From Aeromicrobium sp. Leaf245 (GTDB lineage Bacteria; Actinomycetota; Actinomycetes; Propionibacteriales; Nocardioidaceae): a stretch of DNA of 64,000 nucleotides. A program made the position numbers and the translations under genes. Position 1 is the first letter of the stretch. The number at the start of each line of letters is the position of its first letter. The notes beneath the pieces are model-generated. The model ran no database searches and was not told the DNA's origin. It saw only the letters and a program-made list of their open reading frames with translations. Location of the stretch: the NCBI RefSeq assembly GCF_942548115.1, contig NZ_OW824151.1:2728001-2792000 (forward strand), written 5' to 3'. Below, in pieces: positions 8,646-16,762 of the stretch.

Positions 8646-9599
8646 ATGAACGAGATGTCCGAGGCCTACTGGCAGTCCGTCATGAAGACCGGCATGCAGG
8701 TGCCGCTCGACCGCTCCCTGGACGAGTCCACGGTGGAGCTCGTCGAGATGCTCGGTCACCCCAATCCGCGGCTGCGTGAGGACCTCGCCTACCCGCTCCT
8801 CACGACCTGGATCGCCAACGGCGTGTACGACGGCCTGCTCGCCGGCCTGGGCGACGGGGTCGCGCCCGGGCTGCGGTACGGCCTCGGCCACGACGGCGAC
8901 GTCTCCGTCATCCGCCGGTCCTACAGCGCCCTCATGCTCGCCGAGATCATCGGGCGGGACAACGACGAGCACCTGCTCCCCGCCACGACCGTCCTCGGGT
9001 GGGGCGACCTCGCCACCAGCTGGTACGTGCGCGAGCTCGACCACCGCGGCTGGATCCCCGAGCAGGGGTGGGCCCACGCGGTCGCCCACGGCGCCGACCT
9101 GCTGGCGGCCCTCGCCCGTTCCCGCCACTTCGGCCGTCTCGAGCTGACCGTCCTGCTCGACGTCATCGCCGACCGCGTGCTGACCCCCACCGCCTACGGC
9201 TGGCGCCACGGCGAGGACGACCGGCTCGCCTACGCCGTCATGACCCTCCTGCACCGCAACGCGCTCGACCCCGGCATCGTCGAGCCGTGGCTCGCCCGGC
9301 TCGGCGCCGGCATCAAGGCACCACGGACCCGCGGTCACCTCGACGACGAGTGGCCCTCCCCGACGGCCAAGAACGCGTCGTCGTTCCTGCGCGCCCTCCA
9401 CCTCCAGCTGGCCCTCGGCGTGCAGGGACGCGCCGACCTGCGCGGCGACGCCGAGCTGTTCGCCGAGCAGCCGGCCCATCGGGCCGACCTCCTGCTGGCC
9501 GTGCTCGACCAGATCCGCGGCGAGAGCCCCTGGCTCTACCGACCCACCACCCGGGCCCGGCCCGTCGACGGCCCGGCGGGCGACACCCCCGTGCAGTAG
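8646..9599 (+). CDS. DUF2785 domain-containing protein
   Basis: A 317-residue soluble, helix-rich protein starting MNEMSEAYWQSVMKTG; the central stretch LREDLAYPLLTTWIANGVYDG and the later WGWxx-like segment VLGWGDLATSWYVRELDHRGWIPEQGWAHAVAHGAD (given here only as a landmark at about residues 115-150) fit DUF2785. No enzymatic motif is known to me. The protein is rich in Trp, His and Asp. It is followed after 1-10 nt by a ThDP-dependent enzyme gene, so the two may be cotranscribed, although that gene has its own possible -10 element. The function is unknown. Confidence 0.8.
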   Translation: MNEMSEAYWQSVMKTGMQVPLDRSLDESTVELVEMLGHPNPRLREDLAYPLLTTWIANGVYDGLLAGLGDGVAPGLRYGLGHDGDVSVIRRSYSALMLAEIIGRDNDEHLLPATTVLGWGDLATSWYVRELDHRGWIPEQGWAHAVAHGADLLAALARSRHFGRLELTVLLDVIADRVLTPTAYGWRHGEDDRLAYAVMTLLHRNALDPGIVEPWLARLGAGIKAPRTRGHLDDEWPSPTAKNASSFLRALHLQLALGVQGRADLRGDAELFAEQPAHRADLLLAVLDQIRGESPWLYRPTTRARPVDGPAGDTPVQ

Positions 9600-9609
9600 C
9601 GTGCGCCGC

Positions 9610-11325
9610 ATGTCACAGAACGACGGCACCGCAGGGACCCCGACCGAGACCGGGAACGACCAGAGCGCCGACGAGGTGCGCTCCGCGCACGGGGGCGTGC
9701 ACGCGCTCGAGGTCGCCCGCGCCCACGGCGTCCAGGCCATGTTCACCCTCTCCGGCGCCCACGTGTTCCCGATGTACGACGCCGCGGTCACCGCCGCCGA
9801 CCCGATGCCCATCATCGACGTCCGGCACGAGCCCACCGCCGTGTTCGCCGCCGAGGCCGTCGGCAAGCTCACCCGCACCCCGGGCCTGGCCGTCCTCACG
9901 GCTGGACCCGGGGTCACCAACGGCGTCAGCCCGGTCGCCCAGGCCCACTTCGCCGGCTCGCCCCTGGTCGTGATCGGCGGTCGTGCGCCGGAGGCCCGTT
10001 GGGGCATGGGCACGCTCCAGGAGCTGGACCACCCGCCGATCTTCGAGACGGTCTCCACCTGGGCCTCCACCGCCCGGACCGTCGGCGACATCGCCCCCAC
10101 CGTCCACGAGGCCTTCACCCGCGCCGGGTCCTCGCACCGCGGCCCCACCTTCGTGGACGTGCCCATGGACGAGTTCTTCAACTCCGGCCCCGTCACGGCA
10201 CAGCCAGGACTCCAGCGGGCCCGGATCGAGCCGGACCCCGACGACCTCGCCCGCGCCGGTCGCCTCCTGCAGGAGGCGCGTCGCCCGGTCCTCGTGCTCG
10301 GCACCGACGTCTGGGCCGACGGTGCCGAGGAGGCCGCTCAGCGCTTCGCCGCCGAGACCGGCATCCCCGTCATCGCCAACGGCATGGGTCGCGGCATCCT
10401 GCCCGGCGGGCACGGCCAGCTCGTCACGAAGGCCCGGTCGGCGGCCTTCAGCGGCGCCGACCTCGTGGTCGTCGCCGGGACCCCGCTCGACTTCCGCCTC
10501 GGCTACGGCGTGTTCGGTGGCAAGGACGGCGCCACCCCGGCGCGCGTGGTCCACCTCGCCGACTCCCCCGCCCAGCTGTCCACGCACGCCACGCTGGCCG
10601 CCTCCGCCTCGGGCGACCTCACCGTCGTCCTCGACGGCATCCTCTCGGCCCTGCAGTCCGCCCCCGGTGCGCGCCCGGACTGGACGCCGTGGCTGACCGA
10701 GCTGCAGGACGTCGTGGCCGCTGCCGCCGCACGCGACGTCGACCTCCTCGGCTCGCAGAGCGACCCCATCCACCCCGCGCGCATCTACGGCGAGCTGCTC
10801 CCCCGCCTGGCCGACGACGCCGTGGTCATCGGCGACGGCGGTGACTTCGTGTCCTTCGCCGGGAAGTTCGTGGAGCCGCAGCGCCCCGGTGGCTGGCTCG
10901 ACCCAGGGCCGTACGGGTGCCTCGGCGCGGGCATGGGTGCGGCCATGGCCGCCCGCATCACGCGGCCCTCCAGCCAGGTCGTCGTGCTGTTCGGCGACGG
11001 CGCTGCCGGCATGTCGCTCATGGACGTCGACACCCTCGTCCGTCACGACCTGCCGGTCGTCATGGTCGTGGGCAACAACTCCGCCTGGGGGCTGGAGAAG
11101 AGCCCCATGCAGATGCTCTACGGCTACGACGTCGCCGCGGACCTCGCTCCGAACACGCGCTACGACCAGGTCGTCACGGCGCTCGGCGGTGGCGGCGAGA
11201 TGGTCACCGACCCCGCCGAGATCGGTCCGGCGATCGACCGGGCGTTCGCGTCGGGCGTGCCCTACCTCGTCAACGTCATGACCGACGTGTCGGCGCAGTA
11301 CCCCCGCACCACCCACGGCGTCTGA
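9610..11325 (+). CDS. ThDP-dependent acetolactate synthase-like enzyme (IlvG/oxalyl-CoA decarboxylase group)
   Basis: A 571-residue ThDP enzyme from ATG 9610 (GTG 9601 is possible). The N-terminal PYR domain has VRHEPTAVFAAEAVGKLTR with the catalytic Glu, then TAGPGVTNGVSP and GGRAPEARWGMGTLQE; the C-terminal PP domain carries GDGAAGMSLMD with the downstream NNSAWGLEK that binds diphosphate-Mg. Overall it resembles the mycobacterial IlvG-type acetolactate synthase-like proteins more than the true IlvB. No small regulatory subunit gene is adjacent, so a role in branched-chain synthesis is doubtful. TAGCGT 7 nt before the ATG overlaps the upstream stop codon and could be a -10 element. Confidence 0.85.
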   Translation: MSQNDGTAGTPTETGNDQSADEVRSAHGGVHALEVARAHGVQAMFTLSGAHVFPMYDAAVTAADPMPIIDVRHEPTAVFAAEAVGKLTRTPGLAVLTAGPGVTNGVSPVAQAHFAGSPLVVIGGRAPEARWGMGTLQELDHPPIFETVSTWASTARTVGDIAPTVHEAFTRAGSSHRGPTFVDVPMDEFFNSGPVTAQPGLQRARIEPDPDDLARAGRLLQEARRPVLVLGTDVWADGAEEAAQRFAAETGIPVIANGMGRGILPGGHGQLVTKARSAAFSGADLVVVAGTPLDFRLGYGVFGGKDGATPARVVHLADSPAQLSTHATLAASASGDLTVVLDGILSALQSAPGARPDWTPWLTELQDVVAAAAARDVDLLGSQSDPIHPARIYGELLPRLADDAVVIGDGGDFVSFAGKFVEPQRPGGWLDPGPYGCLGAGMGAAMAARITRPSSQVVVLFGDGAAGMSLMDVDTLVRHDLPVVMVVGNNSAWGLEKSPMQMLYGYDVAADLAPNTRYDQVVTALGGGGEMVTDPAEIGPAIDRAFASGVPYLVNVMTDVSAQYPRTTHGV

Positions 11326-11365
11326 GGTCGGCGCGGGACCCGACCGGACCGCCGCGTCCCGCGCG

Positions 11366-11386
11366 GGTGAGGGTAGCCTCACCTCG
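11366..11386. promoter_or_regulatory. iron box (DtxR/IdeR/DmdR-type) overlapping the -10 of the ABC transporter operon
   Basis: A perfect inverted repeat GGTGAGG / CCTCACC with a GTAG spacer (11366-11383). The 19-mer at 11368-11386 agrees with the DmdR1/IdeR iron-box consensus at about 14 of 19 positions. TAGCCT (11374-11379) inside the box lies exactly 6 nt before GTG 11386, matching a leaderless -10. A bound repressor would therefore directly block the promoter. Both the regulator and iron control are inferred. Confidence 0.6.
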
Positions 11387-13122
11387 TGGCGAGCACGAGG
11401 ACGCAGGTCGAGGCCCCTGGGACGGGTCCGGACGACCGCACCCCGCCCGACGGGGCCGGCGCACTGCTGCGTCGGAGCGTGCGACGCCAGGCCCGCCAGC
11501 TCGTTCCCGGCTACTCCCTGCTCGTCGTCTGGCAGCTCTGCGAGACCCTCGTGCCGGTCGTCATCGGCCTGGTCGTCGACCAGGCCGTGGACGGCGGCAC
11601 CCTGGGCGACCTGGCCTGGACGCTCGGCGTCCTGGTGGCACTCTTCCTCGTCCTGAGCAACGGCTACCGCTACGGCGCCCGGTTCATCGTGCGCGGCATC
11701 CAGACCGAGGCGCACCTGCTGCGCGGGGAGGTCTCCGCCCACGTGCTGCACCCGCGCGGAGCGCGCACCGACCGGCTCGCCGGCGAGACGCTCTCGATCG
11801 CGACGTCGGACGCCGAGCTCGTCCCCTCCGTGCTGCACCAGCTCGGCTACGCGCTCGCGTCGCTCGTCGCCGTCGTCGCGACGGCCGTCTACGTCCTGTC
11901 CGTCGACGTCGTGCTCGGTCTGGTGATCCTGCTCGGCGTGCCCGGCGTCCTGCTGGTCATCCAGGCGCTCGCCCCCCTCGTGGCCAGGCGCACCCGCCGC
12001 CAGCAGGAGAGCACCGCGTCCGCCTCGGGCGTGGCCGCCGACGTGCTGACGGGACTGCGCCCGCTCAAGGGCATCGGCGGTGAGGACGTCGCTCTCGGCC
12101 GGTACCGGTCCGCCAGCCGGCAGGCGAGCAGCGACACCATCGCCGTCGCGCGCTCCTGGGGCTACCTGGCCGGACTCACCACCGCACTCAGCGGGATCCT
12201 GCTGGCCGTCGTCGCGGTCGTGGCCGGCGAGCGCGCCCTCGACGGCACCATCGGTCTCGGTCAGCTCATCGCGCTCGTGGGCCTGACCCAGTTCCTCGCG
12301 GAGCCGATCCGCGGCCTGGGCGACGTGAGCGCGCAGTTCGCGGCGTCGCGCGCCTCGGCCGGACGCATCGTGGAGTTCCTGAACACCCCCCGTGTGCTCG
12401 CCCCCGGCGGTCGCGGACCGTCCGAGGACCGTCCCGGCCTCGTGCTCGAGTCGGCCGTCGTGGGACCCCTGCGGGGGGTGGACCTGCGGACCTCGGCCGA
12501 CGAGCTGGTCGCCGTGAGCATCGACGACCCCGCCGTCTCCGACACGCTCATGGCCGTGCTCACGGGCGAGGTCACGCTCACGTCGGGCCGGGCGCGACTC
12601 GGCGACGTCGACCTGCACGAGCTGTCCGTCGAGGGTCGACGCTTGCACCTGCTCGTCGCCTCGCACCACTCCGGCGTCTTCGAGGGGACGCTGCGCAGCA
12701 CGGTCGACCCCGGCGGCGAGCGCACCGACGCGGACCTCGCGCCCGCCCTGGCTGCGTCGGCGGCCGACGACGTCGTCCGCCTGCACCCCGACGGACTCGA
12801 CCGCGCCGTGCGTGCCGCCGGCTCGAGCCTGTCCGGCGGTCAGCGGCAGCGCCTCACCCTGGCCCGGGCCCTCGCGACGGACCGTCCGGTCCTCGTGCTG
12901 CAGGACCCGACGAGCGCGGTGGATGCCGTGACCGAGCAGAACATCGCCCGCGGCGTGCGCCGGCTGCGTCGGGGACGCACCACCCTCGTCATCACCTCCA
13001 GTCCCGCGCTGCTCCAGCACGCCGACCGCGTCGTGGTGGTGCGCGACGGACGCGTCGTGGCCGAGGGCACCCACGCCGACCTCGTGCGCGATCCCACCTA
13101 TCGCGCGGCGGTGGACCGATGA
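11386..13122 (+). CDS. ABC exporter-type half-transporter with degenerate ATP site (subunit A)
   Basis: A 578-residue fused membrane/ATPase half-transporter. The N-terminal half has about six hydrophobic segments; the NBD spans roughly 350-578. The NBD is degenerate: residues 378-386 read SIDDPAVSD where GxxGxGKST is expected, Walker B is VLVLQD (Asp replaced by Gln, Glu by Asp, 502-507), and the H-loop His is Ser (near 538). The signature LSGGQRQR (482-489) is intact. It therefore supplies the signature to its partner's ATP site but cannot itself hydrolyse normally. GTG 11386 has no clear Shine-Dalgarno; the start is likely leaderless under an iron box. It overlaps the next gene by 4 nt (ATGA), forming a heterodimer pair. 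Confidence 0.9.
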   Translation: MASTRTQVEAPGTGPDDRTPPDGAGALLRRSVRRQARQLVPGYSLLVVWQLCETLVPVVIGLVVDQAVDGGTLGDLAWTLGVLVALFLVLSNGYRYGARFIVRGIQTEAHLLRGEVSAHVLHPRGARTDRLAGETLSIATSDAELVPSVLHQLGYALASLVAVVATAVYVLSVDVVLGLVILLGVPGVLLVIQALAPLVARRTRRQQESTASASGVAADVLTGLRPLKGIGGEDVALGRYRSASRQASSDTIAVARSWGYLAGLTTALSGILLAVVAVVAGERALDGTIGLGQLIALVGLTQFLAEPIRGLGDVSAQFAASRASAGRIVEFLNTPRVLAPGGRGPSEDRPGLVLESAVVGPLRGVDLRTSADELVAVSIDDPAVSDTLMAVLTGEVTLTSGRARLGDVDLHELSVEGRRLHLLVASHHSGVFEGTLRSTVDPGGERTDADLAPALAASAADDVVRLHPDGLDRAVRAAGSSLSGGQRQRLTLARALATDRPVLVLQDPTSAVDAVTEQNIARGVRRLRRGRTTLVITSSPALLQHADRVVVVRDGRVVAEGTHADLVRDPTYRAAVDR

Positions 13123-14936
13123 GCACGGACGAGGCGACGAACGCCCACCTGCTGCCGGTCGCCGACCCACGAAGCACGACGGCCGTCGCGTGGCGGCTCG
13201 TGCGCGCCCGTCGGGCGAGCCTGGCGCTGACGATCGCCTCGTTCCTGCTCACCGGCTTCGCCGGGGTCGTGCCCGTGCTGATGATCGGCCGGATCGTCGA
13301 CGCCGTGCGCGAGGACGGGACCCTGCGCGAGATCGTCGTCGCCGCCACGGTGATGGTGCTCGCCGGTCTCGTCGCCGGACTGTTCTCGACGCTGTCGTCC
13401 GCGGCACTGGCGCAGGCCGTGGCGCCGGCCTTGGCCGAGCTGCGCGAGGACGTGCTGGACCGTGCCCTGCACCTGGAGTCACAGCGGATCGAGCAGGCAG
13501 GCATCGGCGACGTGCTGAGCCGTGTGGGTGACGACGTCCGCAAGCTCACCGAGGCGCTCGACGAGGCCATCCCCCTCCTGCTCGGCTCGCTGTCGGCCAT
13601 CGGCTTCACGGTCGGCGGACTGTTCACGCTCGACTGGCGCCTCGGCCTGGCCGGTCTCGCCGCCGCGCCCTGCTACGTGCTCGCGCTCCGCTGGTACCTG
13701 CCCCGCTCGATCCCCTACTACCGCGCCGAGCGAACCGCCGAGGGTGCGCGGGCCGAGGCGCTCATCACCGGGGTGCGCGACGCCGCGACGCTGCGGACGT
13801 TCGGCGTGGAGCGCATCGCGCTCGAGCGGATCGAGCGCCGCTCCGCCGCCGCCGTCGAGATCACCGTCGACGTGTTCAGGCTCTTCACCCGCTTCGGCGC
13901 CCGGATGAACGGGTCGGAGTGCGTGGGCCTGGTCCTGGTGCTGGGCACCGGGTACCTCCTCGTGTCGAGCGGTGCCGCGAGCGTCGGCGACGCCACCGCC
14001 GCTGCGCTGTTCTTCCATCGCCTGTTCAACCCCATCGGGGCGGTGCTGTTCGTCTTCGACGCCGTGCAGGCGAGCGGAGCGGCGCTGGCCCGGCTGGCCG
14101 GCGTCGTCCTCATCGCGCCGCGCGACCACGCCCCCGTGGACGTCGGTCCCGACCCGACGTTGCGGCTCACGGGTGTGCACCACGCCTACGAGGTGGGCCG
14201 TCCGGTGCTCGCACCGATCGACCTGGAGGTGCGCCCCGGGGAGCGCGTGTCCGTCGTCGGGGCCACCGGCGCCGGGAAGACCACTCTCGGGGGGATCGCC
14301 GCCGGGACCCTCTCCCCGAGCGGCGGCAGCGTCCGACTCGGCGCCCTCGACATCACCACCGCCGCCGAGACCGTCGTGCGCCGGCACGTGGCGCTCGTCT
14401 CGCAGGAGGTCCACGTCTTCGCCGGCACGCTGCGCGACAACCTCGTCCTGGCCGACCCGCACGCCGACGACGACACGCTCTGGGCGGCGCTCACCGCCAC
14501 CGAGGCAGCGGCCTGGGCACGGACGCTCCCCCACGGCCTGGACACCGTGGTGGGCGACCTCGGCCACCCCCTCACCCCGGCCCAGGCCCAGCAGCTCGCC
14601 CTCACCCGGGTGCTGCTGCTCGACCCGCAGGTGGTCGTGCTCGACGAGGCCACGGCGGAGGCAGGGTCGTCCGGGGCCCGTGAGCTCGAGCAGGCCGGCG
14701 AGGCCGTCACCCGCGGACGCGCCGCGCTCGTCATCGCCCACCGGTTGAGCCAGGCCCGCACGGCCGACCGGGTGATCGTGATGGAGCACGGCGCGGTGGT
14801 CGAGGAGGGGCCCCACGACGACCTCGTGCGGGCCGGCGGGCGCTACGCGGCCCTCTGGTCGGCGTGGTCGGACGCAGGAACCGGGGACGTCGGGCAGGCT
14901 GGGTCGTCCCCCGCCCGTGACCTGGAGGACCGATGA
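13119..14936 (+). CDS. ABC exporter-type half-transporter with intact Walker motifs (subunit B)
   Basis: A 605-residue partner of the preceding half-transporter. About six membrane segments are followed by an NBD with Walker A GATGAGKTT (381-389), Q-loop LVSQE, Walker B VVVLDE (505-510) and H-loop IAHRLSQ (His 541). Its signature motif is degraded: LTPAQ (485-489) in place of LSGGQ. Combined with subunit A this gives one fully consensus and one fully degenerate composite ATP site, as in asymmetric heterodimeric exporters. The iron box upstream suggests siderophore or iron-complex transport (inference, cf. IrtAB of mycobacteria). It overlaps the thioesterase gene by 4 nt. Confidence 0.92.
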   Translation: MSTDEATNAHLLPVADPRSTTAVAWRLVRARRASLALTIASFLLTGFAGVVPVLMIGRIVDAVREDGTLREIVVAATVMVLAGLVAGLFSTLSSAALAQAVAPALAELREDVLDRALHLESQRIEQAGIGDVLSRVGDDVRKLTEALDEAIPLLLGSLSAIGFTVGGLFTLDWRLGLAGLAAAPCYVLALRWYLPRSIPYYRAERTAEGARAEALITGVRDAATLRTFGVERIALERIERRSAAAVEITVDVFRLFTRFGARMNGSECVGLVLVLGTGYLLVSSGAASVGDATAAALFFHRLFNPIGAVLFVFDAVQASGAALARLAGVVLIAPRDHAPVDVGPDPTLRLTGVHHAYEVGRPVLAPIDLEVRPGERVSVVGATGAGKTTLGGIAAGTLSPSGGSVRLGALDITTAAETVVRRHVALVSQEVHVFAGTLRDNLVLADPHADDDTLWAALTATEAAAWARTLPHGLDTVVGDLGHPLTPAQAQQLALTRVLLLDPQVVVLDEATAEAGSSGARELEQAGEAVTRGRAALVIAHRLSQARTADRVIVMEHGAVVEEGPHDDLVRAGGRYAALWSAWSDAGTGDVGQAGSSPARDLEDR

Positions 14937-15301
14937 CCCGCAGTGCATCCGTGACCCACACCGTCGGCGACGCCGACACGGCCGCCGCCCTCGGCAGCGG
15001 TGACCTGCCGGTGCTGGCGACGCCGCGCGTCCTGGCCTGGCTGGAGGCAGCGACGTGCGCGGCCCTGGACCTCGACGACGGCCGCACGAGCGTGGGCACG
15101 AGGGTCGAGGTCGAGCACATCGCCGCCAGCCCCGTGGGGGCGACGATCACCGCCACGGCGGACCTGGTGCACGAGGACGGCCGACTCCTGCGCTTCCGGG
15201 TCGCCGCCCACGACGGGCACGGGACGCTCGTGGCGCACGGCGAGGTCCGTCGCGTCGTCGTGGACCGCGCGCGCTTCCTGGAACGAGTGCCCCGACCCTG
15301 A
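14933..15301 (+). CDS. FlK-like hotdog-fold thioesterase
   Basis: A 122-residue hotdog protein. The segment LATPRVLAWLEAATC contains a Thr30/Glu38 pair with the same 8-residue spacing as the Thr/Glu of fluoroacetyl-CoA thioesterase FlK, and His62 in VEVEHIAASP could complete the triad. The beta-strand pattern SVGTRVEVEHI-ATADLVHEDG-LRFRVAAHDG-AHGEVRRVVVD is typical. Its start overlaps the transporter stop (ATGA), so it is the third gene of the putatively iron-controlled operon. It may hydrolyse an acyl-CoA or acyl thioester linked to the transported compound; the substrate is unknown. Confidence 0.8.
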   Translation: MTRSASVTHTVGDADTAAALGSGDLPVLATPRVLAWLEAATCAALDLDDGRTSVGTRVEVEHIAASPVGATITATADLVHEDGRLLRFRVAAHDGHGTLVAHGEVRRVVVDRARFLERVPRP

Positions 15302-15403
15302 GCGACCCTGACCCGTCGCCCTCGGTCCCGGGCCGCGGACCACGTTCGCAGGCGAGCGGGACGATGTGGGACGATGGACGCTGAACGTCTGAGGAGGACC
15401 ATC

Positions 15404-15478
15404 ATGGGCAAGACCGGCCGCAAGCGCCGCGCGCGTCGCAAGAAGGGCGCGAACCACGGCAAGCGCCCCAACGCGTGA
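15404..15478 (+). CDS. 50S ribosomal protein bL37
   Basis: A 24-residue, strongly basic protein starting MGKTGRKRRARRKK and ending KRPNA, preceded by an excellent GAGGAGG Shine-Dalgarno at 15391-15397 and followed by a very strong hairpin. The length and the GRKRRARRKKGANHGKRPN pattern match the actinobacterial ribosomal protein bL37 as I remember it. It sits alone between a thioesterase gene and the convergent rsrA, so it is probably monocistronic. Confidence 0.82.
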   Translation: MGKTGRKRRARRKKGANHGKRPNA

Positions 15479-15508
15479 CCTGACGCTCCTCGCGGAGCGC
15501 ACAGACGA

Positions 15509-15545
15509 TCGAAGCCCCCGTCCGGTGACCGGACGGGGGCTTCGA
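15509..15545. terminator. strong hairpin terminator between bL37 and rsrA
   Basis: A perfect 17-bp stem (15509-15525 with 15529-15545) and a TGA loop. It lies between convergent genes (bL37 on plus, rsrA on minus) and so can serve both directions; it has no U-tract. Confidence 0.8.
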
Positions 15546-15580
15546 CGTCGCCGGGACCGACGCCGCGGTCGGTGGACCGG

Positions 15581-15868
15581 TCAGGTCTGGCGGTACTCGG
15601 AGATCTGCACCTGCACGGTGCGGATCGAGAACAGCACCTTGTCGCGCAGCGGCTCGGGCGCGACCTCGCTGCACGAGCGCGACACCAGCGACTTCACGAG
15701 CCGCTCGAGGTCGTACTCGGTGAGGCACTCGCTGCAGTCGTCGATGTGGGCCTGGATCTCCGCGCAGCTGGCGCTGTCGATCTCGCGGTCGAGGAACAGG
15801 TAGAGGCTCTCGAGTGCGGTCTCGCAGTCAGGGCCGTCGCAGCCGTCGGCGGTGAGGTCGTCGCTCAT
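15581..15868 (-). CDS. rsrA: mycothiol-system anti-sigma factor RsrA (zinc anti-sigma)
   Basis: A 95-residue ZAS-family anti-sigma factor. The redox/zinc motif HIDDCSEC places His41, Cys45 and Cys48 in the Hx3Cx2C pattern, with Cys10, Cys15 and Cys35 available upstream. RsrA/RshA proteins bind SigR/SigH in the reduced zinc form and release it on thiol oxidation. The ATG overlaps the sigma stop codon by 4 nt (ATGA), giving translational coupling and equal stoichiometry. The C-terminal part [22 protein letters not shown] is typical of RsrA. It ends shortly after the large hairpin that separates it from bL37. Confidence 0.95.
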   Translation of the reverse strand: MSDDLTADGCDGPDCETALESLYLFLDREIDSASCAEIQAHIDDCSECLTEYDLERLVKSLVSRSCSEVAPEPLRDKVLFSIRTVQVQISEYRQT

Positions 15869-16582
15869 GAGTCGCTCACCCCGCTCACGGCCATGCCGCG
15901 GTCGCGGGCGTAGTCGGCCAGCAGCTCACGCAGCTGACGGCGTCCGCGATGCAGACGGGACATGACGGTGCCGATGGGCGTGCCCATGATCTCGGCGATC
16001 TCCTTGTAGGGGAACCCCTCGACGTCGGCCAGGTAGACCGCGTAGCGGAAGTCCTCCGGCAGCGCCTGCAGCGCATCCTTGACGTCGCTGTCGGGCAGCC
16101 GCTCCAGCGCCTCCATCTCGGCCGACTTGAGGCCCGAGGACGAGTGCGCCTCGGCGGCAACGATCTGCCAGTCCTCGATCTCGTCGGTGACCTGCTGCGG
16201 CTGACGCTGCTTCTTGCGGTACGAGTTGATGTAGGTGTTGGTGAGGATCCGGTAGAGCCAGGCCTTCAGGTTGGTGCCGGGCTTGTACTGGTGGAAGGCG
16301 CTGAACGCCTTGGCGTACGTCTCCTGCACCAGGTCCTCGGCGTCCTGGGGGCTGCGCGTCATGCGCAGACCAGCGGAGTAGAGCTGGTTCAGGAACGGCA
16401 GGGCCTCGGCCTCGAAGCGAGCCTGTCGCTGCTCCGGCGTCTCCGTGGCGACGTCGACGTCGCTGTAGTCGATGGCGACGGCTCCGTCGTGGCTGCCGTC
16501 CTCGACGGTCGAGGTGGCGTCGACGGACCCGGCGTCGGACGCGTCCGACGTGGGCGGGGGTGGTCTCGGGGGTGTTCGTCAT
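15865..16582 (-). CDS. sigR: ECF sigma factor SigR/SigH with an apparent 5' frameshift
   Basis: Thiol-stress sigma factor. The body clearly includes [48 protein letters not shown] (region 2 landmark) and [29 protein letters not shown] (region 4 landmark), close in pattern to M. tuberculosis SigH. Conserved residues before internal Met (codon at 16362) have no ATG, GTG or TTG start in frame; the frame runs up to a stop at 16579-16581. ATG 16582 (MTNTPETTP) is in another frame. Removing one C from the C5 tract near 16557 would join MTNTPETTP to [11 protein letters not shown] and the body. So either a 1-nt sequence error, a true frameshift, or an unusual start exists. The stop overlaps rsrA. Confidence 0.85.
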
Positions 16583-16590
16583 CGTGCTCC

Positions 16591-16596
16591 AGCCTA
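16591..16596 (-). promoter_or_regulatory. candidate constitutive -10 for sigR
   Basis: Read on the minus strand this is TAGGCT, 8 nt before ATG 16582, matching TANNNT. It could drive a nearly leaderless short form of the sigma factor. No clear -35 was identified. Confidence 0.4.
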
Positions 16597-16715
16597 CTCC
16601 CGACGTACGACGTCCGTCGTCCGAGCGGGGGCCGCGAGCGACCGGACCCGTGGTGGTGGGGCTGGCGAGGGTGCGTTCAGGGCACGCGAGCATGTCGACC
16701 TCCTTCGTGAGGTGG

Positions 16716-16741
16716 AACGACGTGGCCGTGGGCTGTATTCC
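16716..16741 (-). promoter_or_regulatory. SigR-type autoregulatory promoter
   Basis: On the minus strand GGAAT (16741-16737), exactly 18 bases, then GTT (16718-16716), the classic SigR/SigH consensus. About 23 nt downstream of the GTT is ATG 16693 with GGAGG 5 nt upstream, which would start a longer sigma isoform in the same frame as ATG 16582. This resembles the S. coelicolor arrangement in which the inducible transcript gives an extended, unstable isoform. Confidence 0.8.
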
Positions 16742-16762
16742 GAACCGTGCGCCGCGCAGGGC

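Noticed and set aside
9613..13170. A very long open frame on the minus strand opposite the ThDP enzyme and ABC gene
   Set aside because: Its translation is Gly/Arg/Asp/His-rich with no domain and lies antisense to two well-supported genes; it is the usual open shadow frame of GC-rich DNA.
15926..16693. Separate 255-codon gene from ATG 16693
   Set aside because: After the first ~46 codons its translation is Arg-rich and overlaps the conserved SigR body in another frame; only its start is meaningful, as a possible long sigma isoform.
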